A stretch of DNA of 64,000 nucleotides from Liopterus haemorrhoidalis (GCA_963971575.1 OZ020617.1:42008606-42072605), one strand, 5' to 3'; shown: positions 1 to 10,156, numbered from the stretch's first letter. Translations and numbers: made by a program. Notes: generated by a model not told the origin, from the sequence alone.

Positions 1-2104
1 TGTCGTCTGCATAAGAGATAATGTTTATCTCAAATGGGAGTTCTTTGAGGCATGCCGGAAGGTCATTGGCATATATGTTGAATAGCAAAGGGCCAGTGAT
101 TGATCCTTGAGGTACACCATTGTTGTTTAGGAGGGACTCTGATTTAATCTCCTGTTCTTCGTTTGTGTCGATCGATACCACTTGGGTCCTATTCGAGAGA
201 TACGACGCGAACCATGTAAGTGTATTGCCTCTTACACCGTATCTCTCCAATTTGGCCAAAAGTATGGAATGGTCCACACAGTCGAACGCTTTAGATAGAT
301 CGACGAAAACTCCAATAGCTATATCTCCCGAGTCTAGAGTTGAGTAAATTCGATTGATAAACTCGAACAATGCGGTATCTACGCTCTTTTCCTTAGTAAA
401 GCCATGTTGTGTGGGTGACAGAAGTTGATATTTACAAAAGAAGCTTAAGAGTTTGTTATTGATAACAATTTCAAAGATCTTAGAAAAGGAAGAGAGAAGA
501 CTAATTGGTCTGTAATTAGACATGTCATTTTTATCCCCAGATTTAAAAAGTGGTTTGATAATGGCGTGCTTAAGTGAAGACGGGAACCAAGATTTTTCAA
601 ATGACGCGTTGATGATATGGGCTAGAGGACCGCATATGGAATCCTTACATATTTTAATAACGTTATTTGAAATCCCGTCATGGCCTCTCGAATGACTACT
701 TTTTAAGTTTTTAATGGCGTCTAGAATATCAGCGTGACTGACTGGTGTTAACAGGAAAGAATTATTGTTACTTTGAATGAGAGAGTTAATGTATTCATGA
801 TCTAAGACATCAGTACTAAAATTGACTGTTGCGACTGTGTTAATGAAGAAGTAATTGAAATTTGAGGCGACAGTTAAAGGATCAATGTTGTTATCTTCAT
901 TATCAGTGATATTTATTGTGCTTTTTTTTGTTTCTTTGATTGTGGAGTTAATGAATTTCCACATTGCCTTGTTTTTATTAGTTGCTGACAGAATTTAATT
1001 ATCTGTGATAGACTTCCTATGCTCTGTCAGGGCTTTTTGATAAGCTGCGTTAGCCTCTTTGAAGTGTTGTTTAAAGATAGGAAATTTTTGAGAGAGAGAT
1101 TGTAATGTAGAGACTTTTTCTTTTAAGGTAATGATATATTGAGGAAATTTAGTGCAGGATGATTTTTTATTTAGTTTTTTTAATGGAAAGTTTAAGTCAT
1201 AGGTAGAAGTAAGTTTTTTTATAAATGCTTCAAAGGCTTTTTCAGGACAGGAATGGCAGTAAACTGCATCCCAAGAGTAGTCAGATAGATGGCCTAGGAA
1301 TCTTTCAGTATTTTCAGCATTCATAATCCTTGTGTACATTGCCTTATGAATTTCCTTCTTTACAAGTAAATCTAATTCCACATACTGTGCGGTATGATCG
1401 CTTAATCCTGGGTTTAAAATTTTGCGTTCAATTATGTTGCCAGTACAGAGAAAATTATCGATACACGTTTGGCTTGTGCTAGTAATTCTAGTCGGTTCAT
1501 GAAATGCGAAAGACAATCCATAACATGTCACGATGTCCATGAATTTGTTCTTGTGTGTGCTTTCTGTGAGCATATCAATGTTGAAATCGCCCGCAAAGAG
1601 GACTCTATTTGCTTTAGTCGTTGAGAAATCCAGTAGCTCATGTAATTTTGTGAAGAAAGTATCGTAGTCACTTGAGGTAGAAGGACGATAACATACTGCT
1701 ATCATAAGATTGTATGCTACTAATGTAAGAGCACAGCATTCAAAAACATAGGGGACGTTGAAATTCTCTACCTCTGTTATTAATTTAGTTTCTAAATGTG
1801 TCTTGCAATATATCGCGACTCCTCCATGGCTCTTTGCAGGAATTCTGCTAAAATTTGCTCGTAAATCAAAATCTTCCAGCTTAATAAAATTTATTTGATC
1901 GCTATTTTGCCAATGTTCGCTTAAAAGGAAGATGTCTGGGTTGTGCTCTGATAAAAAAATATTTGTTTGTTCTATTTTATTGGACAAGCAGCACATATTC
2001 TGGTGAATGATCGATAGAGGCTTTTTATTGTTAAAGGCACCGCTTCTCAGGTGGAACAGAGGAAATGCAGTTGCAGTCGAACATGGGGCTGCTCCTGATG
2101 ACAT
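1..2104 (-). pseudogene. LINE ORF2: APE-type endonuclease and reverse transcriptase, one in-frame stop
   Basis: The N-terminal 369 residues (995-2104) are an exonuclease-endonuclease-phosphatase domain that nicks target DNA. Visible motifs are HQN near residue 35, LSEHW near 60 (catalytic Glu), AGDFNID and LSDH (catalytic Asp-His). A TAA at 995-997 stops this frame. The same frame then runs open through 1-994 and encodes RT motifs in order: FKSGDKNDMSNYRPISLL, FVDLSKAFDCVDH, GVPQGSITGPL and YADD at the window edge. So the break is a single nonsense codon with no frameshift. The ATG at 2104 lies 74 nt inside ORF1, one base off the ORF1 frame, so translation may use reinitiation or recoding. 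I call it dead because of the stop. Confidence 0.9.
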
Positions 2105-3125
2105 TGGCGAGTTTCTCGCATAAGAATTTTTTAGAGAAATCCCTCATATGAAGCCCATGTGTGGTGTAATTTTTGCGGCTTAAGTAAAAATTAGTGTCAA
2201 AGGGGTAGCAATTCTGTTTGTTCCAGACTAAGTCAAAAATAATATTATTACAGTAATGGATTGACGGGTTTAAGAATGTCTTGTCGTAGCGGTAAGGAAT
2301 AGCACCTATTATCAAGTTGGTGTGAGTGCATATTTTAGTGACTTTTTCAAAAGTGTTTGGTAAAAACACATTGTTATGCGGAAAATTATTGGTACCGGCT
2401 AAAACGATTACAAAGTCATTTTTATTGAAATTAGCTACTGAGCTCGTTAAATCCAACGTGATGTCCCTTAATTGTGCTCCTGGTTTACAAATGCAGTGGA
2501 TGCAATAATCAGGCATTTTTTCTTGTAAAAAGGTTCCTAGATTCCTACCGTGACTGTCTGCTAATATTAGGACATTCTTTTTAACTGGGATGTTAGAATC
2601 ATATGGCGGTGGTTGATTTTGCATTGTTTGGCCCGGTTTGCCTTGTAGATTAGTCTGCTCTGAAGAGTTTCTATCGTGATTACAGTTAGAAGAGGTAGTA
2701 TATGTTTCGCCAATATTACTCTGTCCAGAAGTATTTGTCGAATTATCTGACTGCAGCTCTGTTTGACTTCCAGAGGAAGTAGTAGAAGAAGTGGTTTGCG
2801 TGGCAGTACAGACCGTATAGTGAGGTTTTTTAATACTATCTTGCAGTTCTTGGGTAATTTTAGATTTGAGTTTGCATTCGGCCAGAAGAGTTTTAATTTT
2901 GTCTTCCAGACTATTAATTCTATTTTTTAATTCAATGTTTTCCGCATTAGATTCTGCTAATTTGTTTTGCAGGTGAAGGTAAATTTCTTTTGTATCGGAT
3001 TTATTATCGTCTTGTTGTGCGGATATTATTATTTCATAGCTAGAATTTGGGCTATGCATTATTTCCTTTTCTAATTTTTTTTTAGCTGCTTGATTACGGG
3101 TTAGAATTTTTCCGGTAGTTGCCAT
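2031..3125 (-). CDS. LINE ORF1: coiled coil plus SGNH-hydrolase-like domain
   Basis: 364 residues. Residues about 45-95 are Leu/Lys/Glu-rich with heptad spacing (coiled coil, probable oligomerisation). Residues 100-180 are Ser/Thr/Gln-rich and end in PPPY. From residue 183 an SGNH fold is suggested by LILADSHGRNL (block I, nucleophile Ser191), KPGAQL (block II Gly), LAGTNNF (block III Asn) and GLHMRDFSKKFL near 324 (block V His). CR1 and related LINEs carry such an esterase-like ORF1 that binds RNA or lipid; catalysis is not shown here. The ORF is uninterrupted. Its start follows directly on AT-rich leader and its 3' end overlaps ORF2. Confidence 0.85.
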   Translation of the reverse strand: MATTGKILTRNQAAKKKLEKEIMHSPNSSYEIIISAQQDDNKSDTKEIYLHLQNKLAESNAENIELKNRINSLEDKIKTLLAECKLKSKITQELQDSIKKPHYTVCTATQTTSSTTSSGSQTELQSDNSTNTSGQSNIGETYTTSSNCNHDRNSSEQTNLQGKPGQTMQNQPPPYDSNIPVKKNVLILADSHGRNLGTFLQEKMPDYCIHCICKPGAQLRDITLDLTSSVANFNKNDFVIVLAGTNNFPHNNVFLPNTFEKVTKICTHTNLIIGAIPYRYDKTFLNPSIHYCNNIIFDLVWNKQNCYPFDTNFYLSRKNYTTHGLHMRDFSKKFLCEKLANVIRSSPMFDCNCISSVPPEKRCL

Positions 3126-3130
3126 ATTAT

Positions 3131-4400
3131 ATTATTAGAAAATGATACCAAATAATAAGAGATAATGATAAAAAATGAGATAAAATAGATGAAATATGCC
3201 TTGATTAAAATATTGAAATTCGAAACCTGGGTTCGGGATAAAACTGGGACACAGACTTCACCTCCAGGGGTTTTTCAGGAGGACTTATTTATGACATACA
3301 ACAAAAACCACGGATAAGGTACAGGTAGAGGTAGAACAAAGGAACACAGTTAGTACGCCGTGAGAAATCAATGTAAAAAGAAAGCCAAACGCTCTAGTAT
3401 TAAAATTAATGTGATTAAACTAATTTAAACATTTAGATCGCATAAAAACAAATTTACTTGAAATTAGATTAAAATAAAATAAAATAAATTGTCATATGTA
3501 AATAAAATATAAGTCAAAGTAATGTAAAAATGATGTAAAAATTTAAATACTACCACTGAGCCATCATTCCGTATTGCCGTTATTACCTGTTGAAACGCTT
3601 TCAAACTATTTTTTATATAATAGAATAGTGTGACAAATTTAGAGTATACTGTTGCATAAAAACAAATTTAATTGAGATTGGATTGAAATTAATATTCGTA
3701 TATAAAAATTTATTTGATTGTAATGTACATTAAAAAAATAATAAATAAAATAATTCACATTGTCTTTGATAGATTCTGGAATATTTGCAAGTTAATTTTC
3801 AAAAATTATTTTATATGATTAGAATACTGTGTATATTGACAGTATAATATAATAGAACATTACAAAGAAACAAAAAATGTTAAATATATCAGTGTTTAGT
3901 AAAAATCAATCTAGGTTTAGTTCATAATTTAACAAATTTTGAGTTTAATATCTGAAAAATATTGTTTAAGTCTTTAAACAGGAATTAAATACAGATATTT
4001 TGAGGTTAAAAATGAAAATTCTCAGAATTTGCAAATAAACGCAATCGCAAGGCTAAAAGTTAGTAAAAAGTTGCCAAATGTGTAAAAGAAATTGTTTAAA
4101 ATAAATCTAAACCATTTTAAGACACATAAATACCTTTGTAAGCACTTTTCACACTTTTCACAATCTCTTCAATATCCTTTGACCGATATGAACCGTATTT
4201 TGCAGATTTATTCTTTAAGTATCTACAAACATAATTACATACAGAAATGTCTAGAGTTTCGTAGGCATAAATAAACGTCTCAAATTATTTTTAGTTTTAA
4301 TAATGTAAATGTAATGTACTGAGTAAAAATGAAGCGTTTTAATCATAAAAAGTTTATGAATAACTATATTAGCAAGTGTCTGTATGTAGTGTCGGTAACA
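3131..4400. other. AT-rich spacer, no gene seen
   Basis: The part near 3230-3350 may be LINE 5' UTR. A diverged direct repeat of about 37 bp, opening gcataaaaacaaattta, recurs at about 3439 and 3653. No ORF here has recognisable protein similarity. Confidence 0.5.
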
Positions 4401-4403
4401 TTA

Positions 4404-4534
4404 TGACGTCAATTTTTCCTAAGGCTCTCGTGATTGGCTAACTGGGGACACCCTGTCTCTTGATTGGCTGACAGGTGACACCCTCTCCCGTGATTGGCTA
4501 ACCGGTGATATCCTGTCCCGTGATTAGCTGACCG
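4404..4534. promoter_or_regulatory. CRE palindrome followed by four 30-bp repeats with inverted CCAAT boxes
   Basis: TGACGTCA at 4404-4411 is a perfect cAMP response element. Exact 30-bp periodicity follows at 4431, 4461, 4491 and 4521, each copy opening TGATTGGCT. The reverse complement AGCCAATCA fits the NF-Y CCAAT consensus. The fourth copy has TGATTAGCT and has lost the core. Repeated CCAAT boxes beside a CRE are a common promoter layout, but no adjacent transcript or coding exon is visible. It could be the promoter of a decayed mobile element. Confidence 0.5.
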
Positions 4535-5190
4535 ACGACACAAATTAACATACGTTAAAAAATAAAACCAAATACATATACAAACAATTGAAATTGTTAT
4601 ATTATAAATCCGTCATTGTTGATGGGTAATAACCTAGTAGAACATAATAACCCTTAATTAGAAAAATAGTAATAAGAAAACAGTAAAATTATTCTTTAAT
4701 GAAATTTTCTTTACAGGTCATAATAATTTAACGGTTCATTATATTATTAATTGTAAAACCGCTTAAACAATCTTTATTAACTATAAATGATTAATTTATT
4801 TGAGTAGTGTTTGTTAGTGAAGGAAATAAGATTTAGAAGTGGTTATAAATCGCAATTAGTACTTCGAAGTCGTGATGTAAAACTAATAATGTACATGCAT
4901 TTGTTATAAATAAGTACTTAACAAGTTACTCTAAGTATCATGAAGTTAGCGTTTTCTAATTATCCTTCTAGGAAACTTTCATATGAGTTATTAATTAGTG
5001 TCATCTGTTGTCAAACTGTTAAACTTTCTAAACAAATGGTCACTATATGATATGTAAGTGAAATTTTGCGTTATAAAGATATTTAATTAACTAGTTAGTT
5101 AGTTAGTTAGTTTATTTATGCCTTTCGGTTAAAATCTACATAGGAGTATTATTTACATACAGTTCAATTTAATTTATTTTCAAATACGTA
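4535..5190. other. AT-rich spacer with a (TTAG)n run
   Basis: No coding signal. A short TTAG microsatellite lies at about 5092-5112, just outside the 3' side of the LINE relic that starts near 5200, and may be that LINE's simple-repeat tail. Confidence 0.4.
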
Positions 5191-5476
5191 TTCTAATTGT
5201 TGTTGAATCTTCATCTTAAATCTTTTCTTTTTTCCAAGACGTCCATTCCCATTCTATCCTTCCTTCATCCATTTACATCCTTGCCCCCTGATCCACACAG
5301 CGCACCTTCTCTTATTCCTTCTTTAAATTTCATTTCTCCCCAATTCTTCTTTATATGCTCCAAGGTCTCTATTTCCTCTCCACAAATCCTGCACATTTTT
5401 TGTTCAGCCCTTCTCCAGTACGCTTTTCTCTTTCCTCATTTCCGCACCTAAGTCTAGTTATTACCTTCTTTCTTAA

Positions 5477-5998
5477 CCCTTTACTGCATGAATTTTTATT
5501 TTTGGCTGAAATAATTCATGAGCATTAGGAATTGGTTCTTATTGAAAGAAAAATTAATTAAAAAAATATATTTAAAATATTAATTATTATTTTTATGAAA
5601 AAATAATAATTAAAATAATAATTTAGGGTTTGTGCCATACATGGAACATTGTGATTCTACGTTATGTTACAAAAGAAAATGATTCCGTATTATTTGCTCG
5701 TCAGTTGCTAGGTGTTCTTCATTAAGGATTAAAAGCAGTCGCCCTCGAATTTTTGAAAGAAAAGTTTCGTATCTTCTAGTTGTCCTTTGTCAATAAATTC
5801 AGAGTTATCGTTGAAGTGCAAATTCCGCTTTATATCCTCAAATCTATTGCAGCCCATTACTTGAGATACTGCAGGATCCATTGCTGTGTATGTGGCATAT
5901 ATGAACATTCATGAAGTAACGTTCTGATTCAGCTTTAAAAGTAAAATAAAAACAAAAAATCGGAATGTCCCATATATGGCACACTATGCGGTAAAGGG
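5477..5998 (-). mobile_element. piggyBac-type relic flanked by TTAA
   Basis: TTAA lies at 5473-5476 and 5999-6002. The ends are CCCTTTACTGCAT and the inverse of CCCTTTACCGCAT, matching the CCCT starts and TTAA target of piggyBac. At 522 bp it is an internally deleted copy holding a small piece of transposase. Confidence 0.85.
5660..5908 (-). pseudogene. piggyBac transposase fragment
   Basis: From an ATG at 5908 the frame reads MFIYATYTAMDPAVSQVM, then CNRFEDIKRNLHFNDN and EFIDKGQLEDTKLFF, typical of the DDE_Tnp_1_7 (piggyBac) N-terminal part. A stop at 5729-5731 and a frame change precede the ATDEQII motif (near 5686-5702), which matches the conserved DEQ segment. Only about 80 residues of a normally 550-600-residue transposase remain, so it is inactive. 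Confidence 0.8.
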
Positions 5999-6017
5999 TT
6001 AATCCATTACTTTGGAT

Positions 6018-6272
6018 CAGAGCCGCAGTAAGGAAAACTTGCGCTAGGGGCAAAACCGTGTTTTGGCGCCCTTGGCAAATAAATGTAAGTGATAAGCGAA
6101 AATAAGGTTCTCACCTCCCAAAATCTAAATAATGAGCAAAAAAAAGGCCCTCACCTCCCAAAATCCAAGTAATGAGCAAAAAAAAAGGTCCTCACCTTCG
6201 CAATGTGGCGCCCCTTAGTCAAGCTCGTCAGCGCCCTTTTCCTCCACCCCCACCCCCCTTACTGCGGCTCTG
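6018..6272. mobile_element. hAT MITE with 16-bp TIRs and 8-bp target duplication
   Basis: Perfect 16-bp inverted ends CAGAGCCGCAGTAAGG (6018-6033 and 6257-6272) are flanked by CTTTGGAT at 6010-6017 and 6273-6280. An 8-bp duplication with CAGAG ends is diagnostic of hAT. There is no coding capacity. The interior (about 6080-6200) holds imperfect copies of an approximately 40-bp unit, GAGCAAAAAA plus a Ctcacctcccaaaatc-type part. Confidence 0.9.
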
Positions 6273-6692
6273 CTTTGGATATTGAGGTACTCGGGTATTT
6301 GCGTCGTCCAAGTTTTCATATATTTGTTATACCTCGAATTTTTATCCGTTCACTTCTGTCTTGTCCTTGGATGTCCCTCATTCTATATGTTATTTCTAGT
6401 GTCACATCTTGTCTGACCTCTTTCTTGATATTTCCTAAGTTGAGTAGCCATTATGCTTAAATCTTTTCCTTCTTTTTGCTTCCCATCTGGATTACATCTT
6501 TCCTTGTATCTCTTTTCTCTCTATTTCTTCCCAGCAGTGATACAGCGAGTTTTTTTCTGGGTGTCTTATTATCATCTCTTCGAATTTAATTGCTCTTTTT
6601 GTATTTTCTGTTTCGATGTTGTCTAATTTCACTTTCTCTAATAAAATATACTCCGGTGTGCATTTGTCTAGGCCCAACATCCATTTGATGTA

Positions 6693-7276
6693 CAGTCGAT
6701 TCCGCTTAATTGGGACACATCGGGGCTTAGGCATTTTGGCCCAATTAAGCGGCTGCCCCAATTAAGCGAATTTCACATAAAATTAAACAATGCATATTTT
6801 TTTCAATAATTTTATTTTATAAACTCTTGGACAAAACTATAAATTACATATCTCCAAAAAATATAAAATATAAAGAAAAAATAATAATAAATTCCAAAAT
6901 AAAATAATAAATAGGTACATACAATTTAATTCAATGCAAAAATGCGTCAAGTGTAGTCTGTCTTTTGTTTTTGCAACATTTCACTTCTACAAAATCAGCA
7001 CAGGTATTCAATGCGGATGTAGGGCTCCCTTCATTTCCTTCCTGCATAAAATAACGCTGTAATATTAAATTCTTTGTACATATTTTTTCTTGAGAATATG
7101 TGTAACATAATATGTACTGTGATCTTAAATTTACTGTCCCAACTAAGCGGAATGTTGTCCCAATTAAACATGTAAATTTACTGTTGGTTCCTTGGTTTGG
7201 TTTCTGTTTTTTGAGATTTGGCCCAAATAAGTGGCTGCCCCAATTAAGCGGTGGCCCAATTAAGCGGAATCGTCTG
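6693..7276 (-). mobile_element. pogo/Tigger-type relic
   Basis: TA dinucleotides flank 584 bp. The ends are CAGTCGATTCCGCTTAATTG and, inverted, CAGACGATTCCGCTTAATTG. The subterminal motif CCAATTAAGCGG recurs about eight times near both ends. The coding remnant is described separately. Confidence 0.8.
6931..7060 (-). pseudogene. pogo-type transposase C-terminus with PIP-box-like motif
   Basis: About 43 codons remain, ending at the stop at 6931-6933. They read QRYFMQEGNEGSPTSALNTC and end RQTTLDAFLH. QTTLDAFL (6937-6960) resembles the PCNA-interacting QxxhxxF[FL] box. Drosophila pogo transposase is known to bind PCNA through such a C-terminal box. The catalytic domain is missing. Confidence 0.65.
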
Positions 7277-7488
7277 TATTTATTTTGCCTAACCTAATCT
7301 ACCAACTACTCAGTTGGTTATACTTCACAACATCTGTATTTCAATTTAGTACTTACCTACAGTGCTAGAAAAACAAAATTTAGTTAAGAATTTTAGGTAG
7401 AATTAGTTTGTCCTACCTCAATTCGTTTATTCTTTGTTGTCGTGTGTGTTAGTCTATATCGCAGATACAGTGTGGACTTACCACAAAC

Positions 7489-8823
7489 CAGAGTTGGGCA
7501 TTATTTAACTAAATTTTTAATCAACTTAAAAGTAGAATGAAAATGTAATCAAACTAAATTAATCACTATTTATTCAATCAATAATGGATGTAATCAAAAA
7601 TCCTTAACTAAATGGTAGTTTTTAATCATATTGTCAAGTGGGTGGTTTGATTGAGACACAACTCCTGGATTCAACATAACAAATTTATTAAATATTTATC
7701 AAATTTACAATATATGGTTTGAATTTGTCCATGGAGTTGGGGAAGTCTTCGGTCCACCTCGTGTTCGCCAGGATCGGCTTGGACCTATCTCCGAGGCGGG
7801 GGCTACCCATCCGGGAGTCGAGGAGCCTGGAGAAGTCTTGTCTCACTCACATGGTGACTTCTTGCTTGGCTTCACCCTCGGTACAAGAATCTGGCGTCAG
7901 TGTCTTGGTCGTCACCTTGTGGACTAATACGTGCAGCGGATTTGGCTATGTTCCACTGGTTCCATATTCTGTTTCATCCAGCCTTTTTGTAACGAAAGTT
8001 TAACCCAGTTCCAATATTCATTCGTCATGACAAATATATTCTTATTACGAAAATGCGGTGTATGCATTTCGTAATCAGGCCACATACGTCAGATGCTGAC
8101 GAATAGTTTTTAATCAGACAGCTGACCGTCACAATGTCTAGATGTCGTAATCCTGACCTAGGATTACCTATGTGACAATATGATGATATTTTGTCAGAAA
8201 ATTTTGGATCGCTTGGATCTATTTATATATATTTATATAATATATAGAAACAACTATTTGCCTACCTTTAGAATCAGATGTTTTTTAAATGCAAGAAATG
8301 CATTGATTCAGTGTCTTTTAAGATGAGATATAAAATTCGATGAACTATTTTTATATCCTTTAATTTCAACTTTAGGTTGGAGTTGACCGTACTGACCAAC
8401 GACCTTATTTTGTTCTACACAGCTTTTTTCGGCTAAATATTGAAAAAAACATACCATCTAACATTTTCGATTTAAATAAAACATTTCTTCTTTTACCAAC
8501 ATTGGCCGACTGAGTAGATGCACCTAAACTTTCACGAGTATCGTTGTTACGCGAAAAAATACAAATATATAATTGTAGTTGTAACTGTACAATGTATAAA
8601 TACTAAATGAACTGCGAGAGTGAAAAAAATTAAATCTCAATCCTGATTTTAGTTTCAATCATAACTAAAAATTTAATCATGACAGTGAGTAAATAATTAA
8701 TTTAGTTACCAATATGAATAACTGCATTATGGGTGATGTACTTTACTCATTAATCAAGTCTTGAAATAAAATTTTTAATCTCAATCCTCAATCATTAGTT
8801 TGATTGCAATTTGCCCAACTCTG
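7489..8823. mobile_element. hAT-like element interrupted by a solo LTR
   Basis: Inverted ends CAGAGTTGGGCA (7489-7500 and 8812-8823) match hAT termini. Flanking 8-mers CCACAAAC and GTCCAAAC agree at 5 of 8 positions once the SINE that splits the right flank is removed. Without the inserted LTR the element is about 0.8 kb, AT-rich and non-coding. Confidence 0.7.
7632..8177 (-). mobile_element. Solo LTR of an LTR retrotransposon
   Basis: 546 bp with TGTCA...TGACA ends and ATAT duplications at 7628-7631 and 8178-8181. On the minus strand AATAAA lies about 55 bp from the 3' end, as in an LTR. It is GC-richer than its surroundings. No internal region exists, so it is a recombination product. The 4-bp duplication fits Ty3/gypsy better than copia, but the family is not identified. 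Confidence 0.75.
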
Positions 8824-8828
8824 GTCCA

Positions 8829-8987
8829 GCCGACCGGCGTAGCGTAGTGGTAACACATGTGCTCTGCGTTGCGAAGGTCTCGGGTTCAAATCCCGTTCAG
8901 GCATGGAAATTTTCTCGAATAAAAATTGTCCTGGCTAATTGCCACAGTAGCAAAGGCCATTAAATAAAAAAAAAAAAAAAAAAAAAA
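8829..8987 (+). mobile_element. tRNA-derived SINE with 12-bp target duplication
   Basis: The head has RNA polymerase III boxes: A box TAGCGTAGTGG (8840-8850) and B box GGTTCAAATCC (8883-8893). A short unique body ends in about 24 A. AACTCTGGTCCA flanks it perfectly at 8817-8828 and 8988-8999. The clean duplication and long A tail point to a recent insertion. It landed across the right end of the hAT-like element. Confidence 0.92.
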
Positions 8988-8999
8988 AACTCTGGTCCA

Positions 9000-10156
9000 A
9001 ACTCTCCATTCCAGACCTAGTGTATTAGAAGCATATAGCAGCTCAAAGGGCCCTTTGCTACGGGACACTTCAACTACTAGGTAAGCCCATTAACCTGTAA
9101 ATCCAATCCCATTTCCAGCATTCTACAATTGCCGAGTTTGCGCCAAATAAAGTCCATTCGCTTTATTTCGGTTTTTTTTTTTTTTATCAAGATCGTGAGT
9201 CCTGCTTTACGATTGTAGCAAACGTGCTCGTTAGGGCAGGAACCTGGTCAATGTCTCCGTCTGGGAACATTGCAGGGCTCCGCATTTTTGCCTTTCCTGT
9301 AAAATTTGTATTTTGGCACTTACACCCTTATCATTGCCAAAGCCTCAATTATCAATTATGTAACTTGTGAATTATTTCTGGAATCACCTTCTGTTTTGGT
9401 TTCTTGTTTTGACTTTCTTTGGTTTTATGTTTCTTTGGATTATTAGACCTGTTAGAACAAACAGAATAGGAAGAATTTGGAAGGAAAATTTTATAAATAA
9501 AAATCATTTTTAAATCAATTAATATTTATTTGATAAGTTGGAATAATTACTAGTTTTATATACGTAAAAACAATAACAAAAAATTGAATCAAATTTCCAG
9601 AAATTAAAAGACAACAATAATCGACAATAAATTTCTGGGAACAAGATACAAAAATTGCGACTAGTACAGAACAAACACTGAAAAAACAGAAATGACATTT
9701 GATTTTCCATTTTGAAATATTACACTAAATTCTTGAATATAAAATTTAATTTAGTTTTTCTTGGAAACTATTTCGAATTCAAATGTAATATTTCAAATGT
9801 TTACAGATGAAATATTTTTTACTAAACTTATCTAAGACCCTGTAAACTCATTGTGAGAGGTATGGGGTGACTATTCCTACTTATTCTTAACTAAATATAT
9901 CAGAAAATATTTCTGACTATTTAGTCTTCTAGAAGATTTAGTACGAAATGCCTTTTACGAGTTTAATATTGCTTTAGTTTTGTTTAAAAATATAAATATA
10001 AGAATGAAACAACATTATAAACTATTTTTTAATAAAATTTATTCAAAATGGATGCAATTTATACAAAACAAAGACAAAAAAACAATGGTAGCGTTAGATG
10101 ACTGCATACGTCTGCCTATTTAGGTACACGCTTAGAACAGCGTATGCCTACAGTAC
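9000..10156. other. Spacer, nothing recognised
   Basis: 9000-9330 is GC-richer and holds a T run at about 9173-9186; it may be an unrecognised repeat. 9380-10100 is AT-rich with no coding signal. Confidence 0.4.

Larger units (their letters stand above)
1..3130 (-). mobile_element. CR1-superfamily non-LTR retrotransposon, 3' end outside window
   Basis: Minus-strand LINE with two overlapping ORFs: ORF1 (coiled coil plus SGNH-type domain) and ORF2 (endonuclease plus reverse transcriptase). The left window edge cuts ORF2 within the RT active-site motif YADD. An SGNH/esterase-like ORF1 and RT motifs such as VDLSKAFDCVDHSI and GVPQGSITGPLLF are typical of the CR1/L2/Daphne group; the clade within it is my inference. 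The 5' end lies somewhere between 3130 and about 3300, and no target duplication can be seen because the 3' end is missing. Confidence 0.9.
5200..7320 (-). pseudogene. LINE ORF2 C-terminal relic split by three DNA transposons
   Basis: Minus-strand fragments read in order: KYIKWMLGLDKCTPEYILL (about 6650-7295), further helical sequence ending near RHPEKNSLYHCWEEIERK (6492-6600), then VITRLRCGNEEREK and, after a one-base frame change, YWRRAEQKMCRICGEEIETL (about 5360-5465). The Cys-X2-Cys...His pattern is the C-terminal knuckle of many insect LINEs. Several stops and frame changes show it is old. It is interrupted by the piggyBac relic (5477-5998), the hAT MITE (6018-6272) and the pogo relic (6693-7276). 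LINE clade not determined. Confidence 0.75.

Noticed and set aside
5092..5112. Telomere-like repeat
   Set aside because: The unit is TTAG, not the insect TTAGG, and the run is about 20 bp.
7719..8003. 94-codon open frame
   Set aside because: Lies wholly inside the solo LTR, opposite to its orientation.
8835..8900. tRNA gene
   Set aside because: A and B boxes are present but no cloverleaf closes; a SINE body, A tail and target duplications follow.
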